A stretch of DNA of 26,500 bases, taken from assembly GCA_036508875.1 (NCBI GenBank), contig DATCGP010000026.1, positions 1-26,500 of the forward strand. Reading direction: 5' to 3'. The DNA comes from PALSA-660 sp036508875 (GTDB lineage: Bacteria > Actinomycetota > Coriobacteriia > Anaerosomatales > PALSA-660). A program made the position numbers and the translations under genes. Under the pieces are notes generated by a model. The model was given only the letters and a program-made list of their open reading frames with translations. It was not told the DNA's origin and did no database searches. Each line of letters starts with the position of its first letter. Positions within the stretch are counted from its first letter, which is position 1. Shown in pieces: positions 15,496 through 23,853 of the stretch.

Positions 15496-15933
15496 TCAGA
15501 CGGCGTCCGGCTGGTAGACCTCGGAGGCGTGCAGCAGCGATATCCCGGCGCCGGTCAGCAGCGCTGAGGCCTTCTCGGCGTCCTCGACCCGAAGCACGTC
15601 GACGGCGGTGGAGGAGTCCGGCTTGAGGAAGCAGTAGAGGTACTCCACGTTCACTCCCCCGCTGTCGAGCAGCTCGAGCATGTCCGCGAGACCACCCGGA
15701 CGGTCCGGGACCTCCGCGGCGATGACTCTCGTCACCGATACGGCGAACCCGTCGCGCTCCAGCACTCCCCGCGCTGTGTACGGCCGGTCGCAGATGACGC
15801 GGACCACCCCGTAGTCGGCGGTGTCGGCGACGACGAGAGCGTGCATGTTCAGTCCGGCGTCGCCGAGGAGCCTGCACAGACGCGCCAACCTGCCTGGTTC
15901 GTTCGCGAGGAACACCGAGAGCTGTTCGACCAT
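15496..15933 (-). CDS. Tandem ACT-domain protein linked to paaK
   Basis: A 145-residue protein with two ACT domains: the first around VFLANEPGRLARLCRLLGDAGL and the second around VPDRPGGLADMLELLDSGGV. Such stand-alone ACT proteins often follow phenylacetate-CoA ligase genes in anaerobes and are thought to sense an aromatic amino acid or its product; no enzymatic motif is present. It starts 7 bases after the paaK stop, so they form one operon. It is a paralogue of the protein at 2016-2435. The ATG at 15933 has a purine-rich AAGGGG about 12 bases upstream, slightly far. Confidence 0.85.
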   Translation of the reverse strand: MVEQLSVFLANEPGRLARLCRLLGDAGLNMHALVVADTADYGVVRVICDRPYTARGVLERDGFAVSVTRVIAAEVPDRPGGLADMLELLDSGGVNVEYLYCFLKPDSSTAVDVLRVEDAEKASALLTGAGISLLHASEVYQPDAV

Positions 15934-15940
15934 CGTGGGA

Positions 15941-17242
15941 TCACACCCCTTCGTTCCGGAGATCGACGACCCTCTTCGCCTTGCCTTCGCTGCGCTGGAT
16001 CGAGCGCAGCTCGACGAGCTTGACGTCCACGCTCACCGCAAGCGCCGATGCGATCGCGCCGGCCACGGCGCGTTGGAGCGCCTCGAGCTCGCGAATCTCG
16101 TCGAAGGCGAACTCCGGGCCGACCTCGACCTGGACCTCGACCGTATCCATCGAACCCCGCTTGCCCAGCACGACCTGGTAGTGAGGCGCCACACCCTCGA
16201 CGCCCATCAAGACCTGCTCTATCTGGCTCGGGTAGACGTTGACACCTCTGATGATCAGCATGTCGTCCGTGCGTCCGGTCACGCGCTCCATCCGCCGGAA
16301 CGTCCGGCCGCAGGCGCACTTCCCCGGCACGAGGCGGCTGATGTCGCGCGTGCGGTAGCGGATGACCGGGATTCCCTCCTTCGTGAGCGTCGTGAAGACG
16401 ACCTCTCCCTGCTCGCCGTCGGGGACCGGCTCCATCGTCTGCGGATCGAGTATCTCGATGAGGAAGTGGTCCTCGAACACGTGGAGCCCGTTCTGGTGTA
16501 CGCATTCGGCAGCGACGCCCGGGCCCATGACCTCGGAGAGGCCGTAGATGTCGATCGCCGTGATGCCCATCGCGTCCTCGATCTGGTCGCGCATCGCCTC
16601 GCTCCAAGGCTCAGCGCCGAACACGCCCACCCTCAGAGGAAGCGACTTCACGTCGATGCCCATCGAGGCGGCGGTCTCAGCGATGAGGAGCGCGTAGCTC
16701 GGCGTGCACGCGAGGACGGTGACGCCGAAGTCCTTCAGGATCTGCACCTGCCTCGCGGTGTTCCCCCCCGAGACCGGGATCGTCATCGCTCCGAGGCGCT
16801 CCGACCCGTAGTGAGCGCCGAGGCCACCGGTGAACAGGCCGTAGCCGTACGCCACCTGGACGACGTCGTCCGCGGTCGCGCCCGCGCAGGCGAGCGTGCG
16901 CGCCATCAGATCGCTCCATCGCTCGACGTCCCCGCGGGTGTAGCCGACGACTGAGACCTGACCGGTCGTGCCGGACGACGAGTGGACGCGCACGATGTCA
17001 CGGAGCGGCACGGCGAACATGCCGAACGGGTACGCGGACCGCAGGTCGTCCTTGACCGTGAACGGCACGCGCGCAAGGTCGGCCAGCGTCTCCACCTGCT
17101 CGGGCCGGAAGCCGGCCTCGTCGAACTTGCGGCGGTAGAGCGGCACGTTGACGTAGACGCGCGCGAGTTGCGTGCGCAGGCGCTCGAGCTGGAGCGCCTC
17201 GAGCCGCTCACGACCCATCGTCTCGAGCTCGGGCTGGAACAT
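15941..17242 (-). CDS. paaK: Phenylacetate-CoA ligase (AMP-forming)
   Basis: Acyl-adenylate-forming enzyme joining phenylacetate or a related aryl acetate to CoA, using ATP. It has 433 residues, the usual length. Adenylate-binding motifs are HSSSGTTGQ (87-95), YGLSE (233-237), YRTRD (296-300) and GRTDDM (323-328), with CACGRTFRRM between the last two. The ATG at 17242, after AAGGGGG, is preferred to a GTG at 17257. In an anaerobe with IorAB nearby, it more likely works in aryl-acid interconversion or in reverse to conserve energy than in aerobic phenylacetate breakdown; no paaABCDE genes are present. Confidence 0.92.
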   Translation of the reverse strand: MFQPELETMGRERLEALQLERLRTQLARVYVNVPLYRRKFDEAGFRPEQVETLADLARVPFTVKDDLRSAYPFGMFAVPLRDIVRVHSSSGTTGQVSVVGYTRGDVERWSDLMARTLACAGATADDVVQVAYGYGLFTGGLGAHYGSERLGAMTIPVSGGNTARQVQILKDFGVTVLACTPSYALLIAETAASMGIDVKSLPLRVGVFGAEPWSEAMRDQIEDAMGITAIDIYGLSEVMGPGVAAECVHQNGLHVFEDHFLIEILDPQTMEPVPDGEQGEVVFTTLTKEGIPVIRYRTRDISRLVPGKCACGRTFRRMERVTGRTDDMLIIRGVNVYPSQIEQVLMGVEGVAPHYQVVLGKRGSMDTVEVQVEVGPEFAFDEIRELEALQRAVAGAIASALAVSVDVKLVELRSIQRSEGKAKRVVDLRNEGV

Positions 17243-17307
17243 GCGAGCCCCCTTCACTCCGTGACCCGCGTCCGGCGCCGGCGGCTTGGCGGCCGATGGT
17301 CCCTGCG

Positions 17308-19284
17308 TCAGGGCCCGACCGTCCCCGTCGGCGTCGTCGAAAGCTTCGTACCCACGCGAACGACCTCGATCTTGGGACTGTAGTGTGACACGAAGCTGTC
17401 TCGGCGCACCACCACTCCCCCGAGGTACACGACCCGCTTGACGACCACGTTGCGGCCGTCCACCCCGGCGTCTTCGACCACGCGCTTGCCGACCGGCAGA
17501 GCGGGGTCCTTGATCTCCTGCACGCCGTGAGGCACGACTTCGGTGAACGGCCCCGTAGTGTACTGGACGTCGTAGCCCGGGTCGGTCCCATACAGAGCGA
17601 TGGTCAGCGTGCTCGCTGTCGTCGCGGTCCGGATGAGGATCCAGTTCTTGGTGTCGTTCTTGAACTTGAAGTCAGGCCCACCCCAGGAGACGGTCGCGTC
17701 CCGGCCGGTCGGATAGTGCGAGATGTAGAAGGAATGGTTGTGCCGCTCCACGATGGGCAGACCGGAGAAGAACACCGTGTTGAAGAACGTGGTGCCCACC
17801 TGGCAGACTCCGCCGCCCAACTGCGGCACCAGCTTCCCGTTCACGATCGCGGGCGCTTCCTGGTAGCCCTTCGCTGCGGTCCGCTGTCCCGCGGTGCCGT
17901 TGAAGCTGAATACGGCACCCGGAGCGATCAGCTTGCCGTCGAAGGCGCGTGCAAGCAGGTGGACGTTGCTCACCCGGGCGTGATCGACAGTCGAGTAGCT
18001 CGTCGTGAACGTCGAGATCCGCTCCGAGATCCCCATGTCCTTTGCTGCAGCGGTGGTGAGCTTGGGTTGTGTCTCCACCACCTTCACGGTCGCGGAGCGG
18101 GATCCCCCCGGCCCGCATGCGGCGAGCAGGTCGGCGGCGAGCGAGGCCATATCCGGCCCCAGACCCACCTGAGCCGCCACGATCCGTACCGACCCCTTGT
18201 CGGCGACGAAGTACGCGTCCTTCGCAGGGCGGCCGAGTCCCGAGGTCAGCAGGACGATCGCCTCAGCCACGCGTGTGGCGTCGAAAGTCGGTGTGATCGT
18301 GCCCGGCGCGCCAGCCGGGACGGCACCGCTCGTGTCGGAGGCCACGGTCGCCGGCACGTCGAAACGGAGCCAGCCCGCGACGGTCTCGCGATCGAGGTCG
18401 ACCGAGCGCGACTCGTACGTGACATGGACCGGCGCGGAGATGAGCGTCTTTGCCACATCAGCGGCTCTCGCCGCCTCGGTGTCCGAGATGACCGGAGGAA
18501 GGTCGACCACGACCGCTTGGACACTCGCGCCGCCGCCCAAGAAAACCGCCAGGAGATCATCCAGCGTCGCCGCGCGATCGAGCTGCTTACCGATGCGCGC
18601 CGGAGTGGTCCCGATCGTGGTTCCGTCCACCGTGACCGCAGCGTCCTGTGCGGGCTGAGACACGGCGGCGGCCACCGGATCGAGGATCGCCGTGGCGGCG
18701 GTCGCATCGGCGCTGGCCCGCAAAGGCACGCCGACGCCGGCGAAGGTCGCGACTATGCGGTCGCGCATGATGTCAACCGCCGTACCGGACCGTCCCACGG
18801 CCATGGCAGCCTCGATGACGGCCGTCGCGTCCAGGGTCGCTCCAAGATCACTGGCTTTCAGGCTCGTGCTCTCTTCGCCCCAGGAAAGCTCCACGGACAC
18901 GGCAGACGCGCGGGTGAACGCGTCTTCCAGCTTCGCCCGCGCCGCCTGCGGAGTCATGGACCCGACTGCAACATCCCCGATGCGCACGCCCGGATGGATG
19001 CGGCCCCATGAGACCCCGGCATCAGCAACGGCGACGACCGCGATGACGGAGAACATCGCGGCGACTATGATCCAGGCACGGTGGCGCGAGACGAACCGCT
19101 GGCTCTTGACGGCCTCGCGACGCGCCGAGCGGCGGGACGCTGCGCCGAGCGGATCGACGCCCCGCTGAAGATGCTCGGCCGACGCGAACGGGTGCGACGC
19201 CGCCAAGGCGGGATCGTTCGCCATCTGCCCGGCCGCCGGTGCCGTGCCCGACGCGTCGCTGCTCATGTGTTCGGTGTCGGTCAC
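17308..19284 (-). CDS. VanW-family membrane-anchored cell-wall protein with G5 domain
   Basis: A 658-residue protein with an N-terminal cytoplasmic tail, one membrane segment at about 70-90 and a large exterior part. Two YoaR/PG-binding-4-like repeats lie at about 100-260 and 270-410. A VanW domain follows at about 424-565, containing SFNGTAGQRTAAKGY, GGGVCQVGTTFFNT and RHNHSFYISHYPTGRD. A G5-like domain is at about 578-648, ending EVVRVGT. G5 domains are associated with cell-wall or glycan binding. VanW's own activity is unknown; the name comes from vancomycin-resistance clusters, but this gene has no van genes beside it and is not evidence of resistance. GTG at 19284 is chosen for its GAGGGCG ribosome site; ATG at 19266 is an alternative. 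Confidence 0.88.
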   Translation of the reverse strand: MTDTEHMSSDASGTAPAAGQMANDPALAASHPFASAEHLQRGVDPLGAASRRSARREAVKSQRFVSRHRAWIIVAAMFSVIAVVAVADAGVSWGRIHPGVRIGDVAVGSMTPQAARAKLEDAFTRASAVSVELSWGEESTSLKASDLGATLDATAVIEAAMAVGRSGTAVDIMRDRIVATFAGVGVPLRASADATAATAILDPVAAAVSQPAQDAAVTVDGTTIGTTPARIGKQLDRAATLDDLLAVFLGGGASVQAVVVDLPPVISDTEAARAADVAKTLISAPVHVTYESRSVDLDRETVAGWLRFDVPATVASDTSGAVPAGAPGTITPTFDATRVAEAIVLLTSGLGRPAKDAYFVADKGSVRIVAAQVGLGPDMASLAADLLAACGPGGSRSATVKVVETQPKLTTAAAKDMGISERISTFTTSYSTVDHARVSNVHLLARAFDGKLIAPGAVFSFNGTAGQRTAAKGYQEAPAIVNGKLVPQLGGGVCQVGTTFFNTVFFSGLPIVERHNHSFYISHYPTGRDATVSWGGPDFKFKNDTKNWILIRTATTASTLTIALYGTDPGYDVQYTTGPFTEVVPHGVQEIKDPALPVGKRVVEDAGVDGRNVVVKRVVYLGGVVVRRDSFVSHYSPKIEVVRVGTKLSTTPTGTVGP

Positions 19285-19368
19285 GCGCGCACGCCCTCGT
19301 CGCCGCCGGCCCCGCAACGCTCCGCGCTGCGGTCCTGGAGTCCAGAAGCATACACGAGCGCCGCTAGA

Positions 19369-19390
19369 GGCCGGAGCTTCGTCACCGGCC
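19369..19390 (-). terminator. Possible terminator hairpin after pgsA
   Basis: GGCCGG at 19369-19374 and CCGGCC at 19385-19390 form a 6-bp inverted repeat with a 10-base loop, about 50 bases past the pgsA stop. There is no T-run, so the role is uncertain. Confidence 0.25.
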
Positions 19391-19440
19391 CGACGCAGCG
19401 CCGCGCCGCGCTCCGCGCGCGCGTGGCGAGGGGCTGCCGC

Positions 19441-20157
19441 CTACCCCTTCTCTGCGCCCGGTGTTGCGGCGGCTTCGGCTTCAGCGATCGCCTCGCGGTA
19501 CGCCGTACGCGCTCGAAGGGTGTACTGGGCCGCCGAAGTGAGCGAGAGCACCACGCCGATGTAGACGATATAGGAACCCAGCGGCCGCGTCCCGCCGACC
19601 ACGTGCGGGCTCCCCAAGACCCAGTACGTGAACAGCGTCGGCGCCTGAACGATCGGGAAGTTCCACACGAGCGAGCCGAAGCCCGCCATAAGCACCGCCG
19701 TGGTCACCTTCCCGAGCGTCGTGACCGGGATGCGTCGCCCGTGACGCTCGAGCACCCATGCGCCATACAGCAGGTACACGTCGCGGCCGACAAGCGTGAC
19801 CATCAGCAAGAGGCTTACACGATTCACCATGTACAGGCCGACGAGCGCCGATGCGATGAGCACGCGGTCCACAAGCGGGTCGATGATCTTGCCGATCGCA
19901 GTCACGTGGCCGGTCGCCCGCGCGATCAGCCCATCCAGCCAATCGGTGCCAGCGCAGAGCACGAATAGCCCGAACGCAAGATGGTTCGGTCCGGTCGCAG
20001 GGCCCGCGTACACCAGGAACCAGTAGACGACGGGTATGAGCGCGAACCTGAGCACCGTGATCACGTTCGGAATGGACATGATGTCGCGCGAGTGGTCCAC
20101 CGGAAGGTTCACGACCGGCGTGGCATCGCGGCGCCCCTCCCTGCGCGCTACCACCAT
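19441..20157 (-). CDS. pgsA: CDP-alcohol phosphatidyltransferase, PgsA type
   Basis: Integral membrane enzyme of phospholipid synthesis, most likely making phosphatidylglycerol phosphate from CDP-diacylglycerol and glycerol 3-phosphate. The family signature D-x2-DG-x2-AR-x8-G-x3-D-x3-D is complete in DWLDGLIARATGHVTAIGKI and the following IDPLVD. Several hydrophobic helices follow. The start is uncertain. ATG at 20157 (238 residues) or the adjacent GTG at 20154 have AAGAGGAGG just upstream, but that also encodes the CorA tail. The internal ATG at 20079 begins MSIPNVITVLRF, which looks like the canonical family N-terminus (212 residues), but has no ribosome site. With the upstream start, it overlaps corA by 10 bases. 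The exact alcohol substrate is inferred. Confidence 0.88.
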   Translation of the reverse strand: MVVARREGRRDATPVVNLPVDHSRDIMSIPNVITVLRFALIPVVYWFLVYAGPATGPNHLAFGLFVLCAGTDWLDGLIARATGHVTAIGKIIDPLVDRVLIASALVGLYMVNRVSLLLMVTLVGRDVYLLYGAWVLERHGRRIPVTTLGKVTTAVLMAGFGSLVWNFPIVQAPTLFTYWVLGSPHVVGGTRPLGSYIVYIGVVLSLTSAAQYTLRARTAYREAIAEAEAAATPGAEKG

Positions 20158-21104
20158 CCCCTCCTCTTGAACAGGTACAGCATCCCGCTGGTGATCACCA
20201 CGAATGAGCCCATGACAGCCCAGAAGGACCAAGCAGCATCCGTCGGTGGCCACATGCCGTTCACCAGGTTCATACCGTACACACCACTGATGAGCGTGAG
20301 CGGCATGAAGATCGTAGCGACGACGGTCAGTTGCTTCATCACGACGTTGAGGCGGTTCGAGATGGCGGACAGGTAGATGTCCATGACGCTCGACGCCACG
20401 TCCCGATACGTGTCCACCGCATCGGCCACACGGGCCACGTGGTCGCCGACGTCCTGGAAGTACAGGTACGCCTCCTGGCTGATGAAGTCCGCATGGCGCG
20501 CCATCGCCCGCAGGACGTCCCGCTCCGGGCCGATGATCTTCTGCAGCGCGAGGAGCATGCGTTTGGCGGCGTACAGCTCCTGCAACTGTCCGTCCTGGAC
20601 CTTCGCAAGAAGCTCGTTCTCGATGCGGTCGAGCTCGTCGCCGACCATGTCGACCACCGGGAACATCGCGTCCACCGAACGGTCGAGAACGGCGTGCAGG
20701 GCCCATTCGGCTGCATTCGCCAGAGCGCCGCACGGGTCGCCGGCGACGGCATCGAGGGCCGCGACCGGGCCGCGGTGCGAGGTGATCAAGAAGTTCGAGC
20801 CGAGGAAGATGTCGATCTCGTCACCGGCCATGGCGTGGTCGGGGGTGAGGCGGGGCGCGATCCAGACGATGAAGAGGTTGTCCGGGTAGGCATCGATCTT
20901 CGGCCGCTGACGCGAGTGCAGGCAGTCCTCGATGGCCAGAGAGTGCAGGCCGAAGAGCTTCTGTAGCTGCCCGAGCGTCTCCTCGTCCGGTTCGAGTACG
21001 TCCACCCACAGCGCCTCGCCGGCAGCCCGTGCGGCCGCGATGTCGTTGAGCGTACCGACGCGCGGTTCGGCGGCTATCCAGCGAACGGTGACGGTGGCGG
21101 ACAC
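20148..21104 (-). CDS. corA: CorA-type magnesium/divalent cation transporter
   Basis: A 318-residue membrane channel for Mg2+ or another divalent cation. The long cytoplasmic alpha/beta and coiled domain includes WVDVLEPDEETLGQLQKLFG and IEDCLHSRQRPKIDAYPD. Two C-terminal helices are linked by the defining Y276-G-M-N279 motif, and the very C-terminus is basic (FKRRGWW). The GTG at 21104 is chosen because GAGGGGAG lies 6-8 bases upstream; the open frame continues 25 codons further without family similarity. The next gene, pgsA, starts at or just after its end. Confidence 0.92.
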   Translation of the reverse strand: MSATVTVRWIAAEPRVGTLNDIAAARAAGEALWVDVLEPDEETLGQLQKLFGLHSLAIEDCLHSRQRPKIDAYPDNLFIVWIAPRLTPDHAMAGDEIDIFLGSNFLITSHRGPVAALDAVAGDPCGALANAAEWALHAVLDRSVDAMFPVVDMVGDELDRIENELLAKVQDGQLQELYAAKRMLLALQKIIGPERDVLRAMARHADFISQEAYLYFQDVGDHVARVADAVDTYRDVASSVMDIYLSAISNRLNVVMKQLTVVATIFMPLTLISGVYGMNLVNGMWPPTDAAWSFWAVMGSFVVITSGMLYLFKRRGWW

Positions 21105-21170
21105 AGGTCGCTCCCCTCGTTGACGCGTCACGTCGCGGTGCGACATGACGACGGCATAGCCCTTGAGGAG

Positions 21171-21201
21171 ATTATGCACGATGCTGACGGCGTCCTGTCA
21201 G
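21171..21201 (-). promoter_or_regulatory. Candidate promoter for corA/pgsA
   Basis: On the minus strand CTGACA (21196-21201, 5 of 6 to the -35 consensus) is followed after 19 bases by CATAAT (21171-21176, 5 of 6 to the -10). The spacer is 2 bases too long; reading TGCATA as the -10 would make it 17. It predicts a leader of about 60 bases before the corA GTG, containing the perfect palindrome TGACGCGTCA at 21121-21130. Confidence 0.4.
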
Positions 21202-21303
21202 CCGACGACCGGGTGGCGAAGGACAGCTGACGAGGCCGTGTCTTCCGCCCCTCATCCAGTTCGGCAGCGCTCGCACCGCGCTGCGCCGGCGAGCAGTGTC
21301 CCG

Positions 21304-21323
21304 AAAAGCCCGGTCGGCGGGCT
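21304..21323 (-). terminator. Rho-independent terminator of the iorAB operon
   Basis: On the minus strand AGCCCG-CCGAC-CGGGCT followed by TTTTCGG: a 6-bp stem with a 5-base loop (21307-21323) and a short T-run (21304-21307). It sits about 40 bases past the iorB stop. Confidence 0.6.
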
Positions 21324-21363
21324 CTGGGGTCGGGCCGACAGTCCGCGATGCCGCACGGTCGCC

Positions 21364-21954
21364 CTACGCGTCGCACTCCCCGTCGGCGCACGCCTTCCGG
21401 CCGCGCTCGAACGCGGCAAGGTTGCCATCGACCGTCTTCGCCGGCACGCGCTTCGCGATGACCTGCCGCCACACGTCCGCGGGGAACGGCAGCCCCACCG
21501 ACAGCGCGCCCATCAGCACGATGTTCGCACTGCGTGGCGAGCCCGCTTCGCACGCGAGCTCCTCTGCGTCGAGGAACACGGCGCCCTCGTAGGCGAGCGC
21601 CGCCTCCAGGCCCGTGGGTATCCCGCAGTCGCCCGTGAGCATCGGCAGCGACGCTATCAGCCGGTTGTTCACAACGAGGCGGCCATCGGGCTTGAGCCAG
21701 TGAAGCCACCGCGCCGCTTCGATCAACTCGAAGCTCACGAGGTGGTCCGCCATGCCGGGGTCGATCGTCGGCGAGTACACCTTCTCCCCGAAGCGGACCA
21801 CCGTGTCGACGGAGCCGCCGCGCTGAGACATCCCATGCACCTCTGAAAGCTTCACATCGAGCCCTGAGGCGGCTGCGACCTTCGCCAGTACGTCTGACGC
21901 CAATATGGTCCCTTGGCCCCCCACGCCGACGAGCATGACCGACGTGACGCTCAC
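21364..21954 (-). CDS. iorB: Indolepyruvate:ferredoxin oxidoreductase, beta subunit
   Basis: Small subunit (196 residues) of the two-subunit 2-ketoacid:ferredoxin oxidoreductase that oxidises indolepyruvate and other aryl pyruvates to aryl-acetyl-CoA. It corresponds to the gamma-type domain of pyruvate oxidoreductases: VGVGGQGTILASDVLAKVA near the start, then SEVHGMSQRGGSVDTVVRFG. The GTG start at 21954 overlaps the iorA stop (GTGA) and has GGGAG upstream, so the subunits are translationally coupled. A terminator follows. Confidence 0.93.
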   Translation of the reverse strand: MSVTSVMLVGVGGQGTILASDVLAKVAAASGLDVKLSEVHGMSQRGGSVDTVVRFGEKVYSPTIDPGMADHLVSFELIEAARWLHWLKPDGRLVVNNRLIASLPMLTGDCGIPTGLEAALAYEGAVFLDAEELACEAGSPRSANIVLMGALSVGLPFPADVWRQVIAKRVPAKTVDGNLAAFERGRKACADGECDA

Positions 21955-23714
21955 AGGCCGCTCCCTATGTCGCAGGCTCGTCCCACCCGGATGATCGCGC
22001 CGTATCTGCACACCTGGACGCACTGACGGCAACCGACGCACTGGGCGGTGTCGATGACCGCCTTCCCGGCGGGGTCGCGGCTGATCGCCGGGCAGCCGAG
22101 GCGCACGCACTCGCCGCACGCGTTGCACGTCTCCTCGTCGACCGCGAACGGGTCGTGCTGCTCCTTGTCGAGCAGCGCGCACGGAGCCTTCGCGATCACG
22201 ACGGAGACTCCCGGTGACGCGACCGCTTCGGCGAGCGCCTTCGCCGTGGGCTTCAGCAGGTTCGGGTTCACCGTCACCACGCTCGTGACGCCAAGCGCCC
22301 GCGCGACCCCCTCGATGTCGATGTCGGGAGCGGGATCGCCCATCAGGGTGCGCCCGGTGAACGGGTTGTCCTGATGGCCGGTCATCGCGGTGGTGCGGTT
22401 GTCCAGGATGACGATCGTCTCGTCACCGTTGTTGTAGACCGAGTTCAGCAGACCGGTCATGCCCGAGTGAGCGAACGTGGAGTCGCCGATCACCGCCACG
22501 ACCGGGGGCCGGACTTCGCCGTCGACGGCGTTGGCAAGGCTCATGCCGTGCGCCATCCCGATCGAAGCGCCCATGTCCACGCAACTGTCCATCGCGGACA
22601 AGGGAGGCGCCGCGGCGAGTGCGTAGCACCCGATGTCGCCCTGCACGACCGCGCCCATCGCCCGCAGGGCGACGAACACCCCGCGGTGCGGGCAACCCGC
22701 GCACAGCATCGGTGGACGCGCTGGCAGGTCGTGCATCGGTTCACGCGTCTCGAGAGGCGCAACACCGAACGCAGCAGCCACCTTGCCCGTGGACAGCTCG
22801 CCCACGTGCGGAGCAGCCATCGGATCCACCGTGAGGCCCATCGCAGCAAGGCTCGACCTCAGGTACGGGTCGAGTTCTTCAACCACTATGAGTCGATCGA
22901 CCTTCGCGGCGAACACCCGCACGCGCTCCTCGGGCAAAGGGAACGACATGCCGATCCGGAGCGTGGACGCGTCGGGCAGGGCCTCGCGCACGTACTGGTA
23001 AACGACGCCGGAGCACACGATCCCGAGCGCGGGGTCGCGCATCTCCTCGACGGTATACGAGCACGATCCGCTCTCGGCGCGTGCCCTCTCGAGGCGCTTC
23101 TCCAGGTCGACACGGCGTCCGCGCGCGTTGCCGGGAACCATCACCCACTTCGACGGCGACTTCCGGAAGGGCGAACCCCTGACCTCCGCTCGCTCCCCCA
23201 CCTCGACCAGGGATTTCCCGTGGCTCAGCCGTGTAGTGGAGCGGACGAGGATCGGCATGTCGAGGCGCTCGGAGAGCCCGAAGGCATCGCGGACCATCGC
23301 CAAGGCCTCGCCACTGTCGGACGGCTCGAGGACCGGGACCTTGCCGAAAGGCCCCCAATGACGCGAGTCCTGCTCGTTCTGGGAGGAATGCATGCCCGGA
23401 TCGTCGGCGACAAGAACGACCAAGCCGCCGGACACGCCGGTGTAGGCAAGGGTCATCAGCGGGTCTGCTGCGACGTTCAGGCCCACATGCTTCATCGTGA
23501 CCAGCGAGCGGTGACCGGCCATGCTCGCCCCGATCGCGGACTCCAGCGCCACCTTCTCGTTCGGCGCCCACTCGCAGCGCACGCCGGGAAGCTTCGCCAA
23601 AGCTATCAGGATCTCAGTCGACGGGGTGCCGGGGTAACCGACCCCGAAACGCACGCCGGCCTCCCAGGCCCCTCTGGCGATAGCCTCGTTACCGGAAAGG
23701 AGTGTAGGCGCCAC
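21951..23714 (-). CDS. iorA: Indolepyruvate:ferredoxin oxidoreductase, alpha subunit
   Basis: Large catalytic subunit (587 residues) carrying thiamine diphosphate and the iron-sulfur clusters, in the cytoplasm. The N-terminus has the 2-ketoacid-binding GNEAIARGAWEAGVRFGVGY and PGTPSTEI. The ThDP region includes LCAGCPHRG and GDSTFAHSGMTGLLNSVYN with DNRTTAMTGHQDNP. A C-terminal ferredoxin module holds two 4Fe-4S motifs: C530, C533, C536, C541 and C559, C562, C565, C569. The GTG at 23714 fits the family length and has AGAGGA 6-7 bases upstream; the frame is open further without similarity. It transfers electrons to ferredoxin during fermentation of aromatic amino acids. A large inverted repeat lies 36 bases upstream of the start. 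Confidence 0.94.
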   Translation of the reverse strand: MAPTLLSGNEAIARGAWEAGVRFGVGYPGTPSTEILIALAKLPGVRCEWAPNEKVALESAIGASMAGHRSLVTMKHVGLNVAADPLMTLAYTGVSGGLVVLVADDPGMHSSQNEQDSRHWGPFGKVPVLEPSDSGEALAMVRDAFGLSERLDMPILVRSTTRLSHGKSLVEVGERAEVRGSPFRKSPSKWVMVPGNARGRRVDLEKRLERARAESGSCSYTVEEMRDPALGIVCSGVVYQYVREALPDASTLRIGMSFPLPEERVRVFAAKVDRLIVVEELDPYLRSSLAAMGLTVDPMAAPHVGELSTGKVAAAFGVAPLETREPMHDLPARPPMLCAGCPHRGVFVALRAMGAVVQGDIGCYALAAAPPLSAMDSCVDMGASIGMAHGMSLANAVDGEVRPPVVAVIGDSTFAHSGMTGLLNSVYNNGDETIVILDNRTTAMTGHQDNPFTGRTLMGDPAPDIDIEGVARALGVTSVVTVNPNLLKPTAKALAEAVASPGVSVVIAKAPCALLDKEQHDPFAVDEETCNACGECVRLGCPAISRDPAGKAVIDTAQCVGCRQCVQVCRYGAIIRVGRACDIGSGL

Positions 23715-23750
23715 GATCGTCCTCTCACCGCGGAACAGGACCCGAGTGAA

Positions 23751-23794
23751 CGCGGGACCGGGTATGCACGGCGAGCGCAATACCCGGACCCGCG
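23751..23794 (-). repeat. 15-bp inverted repeat upstream of iorA
   Basis: Arms 23751-23765 (CGCGGGACCGGGTAT) and 23780-23794 (ATACCCGGACCCGCG) pair at 14 of 15 positions, with a 14-base loop; the one mismatch is an A opposite A. It lies between the end of the ABC exporter gene (23854) and the iorA start (23714), both on the minus strand. It could end the upstream transcript, although no T-run follows. It could also be an operator or leader structure controlling iorAB. Confidence 0.6.
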
Positions 23795-23796
23795 AG

Positions 23797-23812
23797 CGCC
23801 CCTTGCGGGGCG
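23797..23812 (-). terminator. GCAA-loop hairpin downstream of the ABC exporter
   Basis: On the minus strand CGCCCC-GCAA-GGGGCG forms a 6-bp GC stem closed by a GNRA tetraloop, about 40 bases past the exporter stop codon. It immediately precedes the larger inverted repeat, making a tandem hairpin pair. There is no T-run. Confidence 0.4.
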
Positions 23813-23853
23813 AGGAAGAGTCTACCCTGCCGAGGCGGAGCGCGCTCGGACCG

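Noticed and set aside
17308..19284. Vancomycin resistance from the VanW protein
   Set aside because: VanW domains are common in Gram-positive cell-wall proteins; no vanHAX ligase genes are present.
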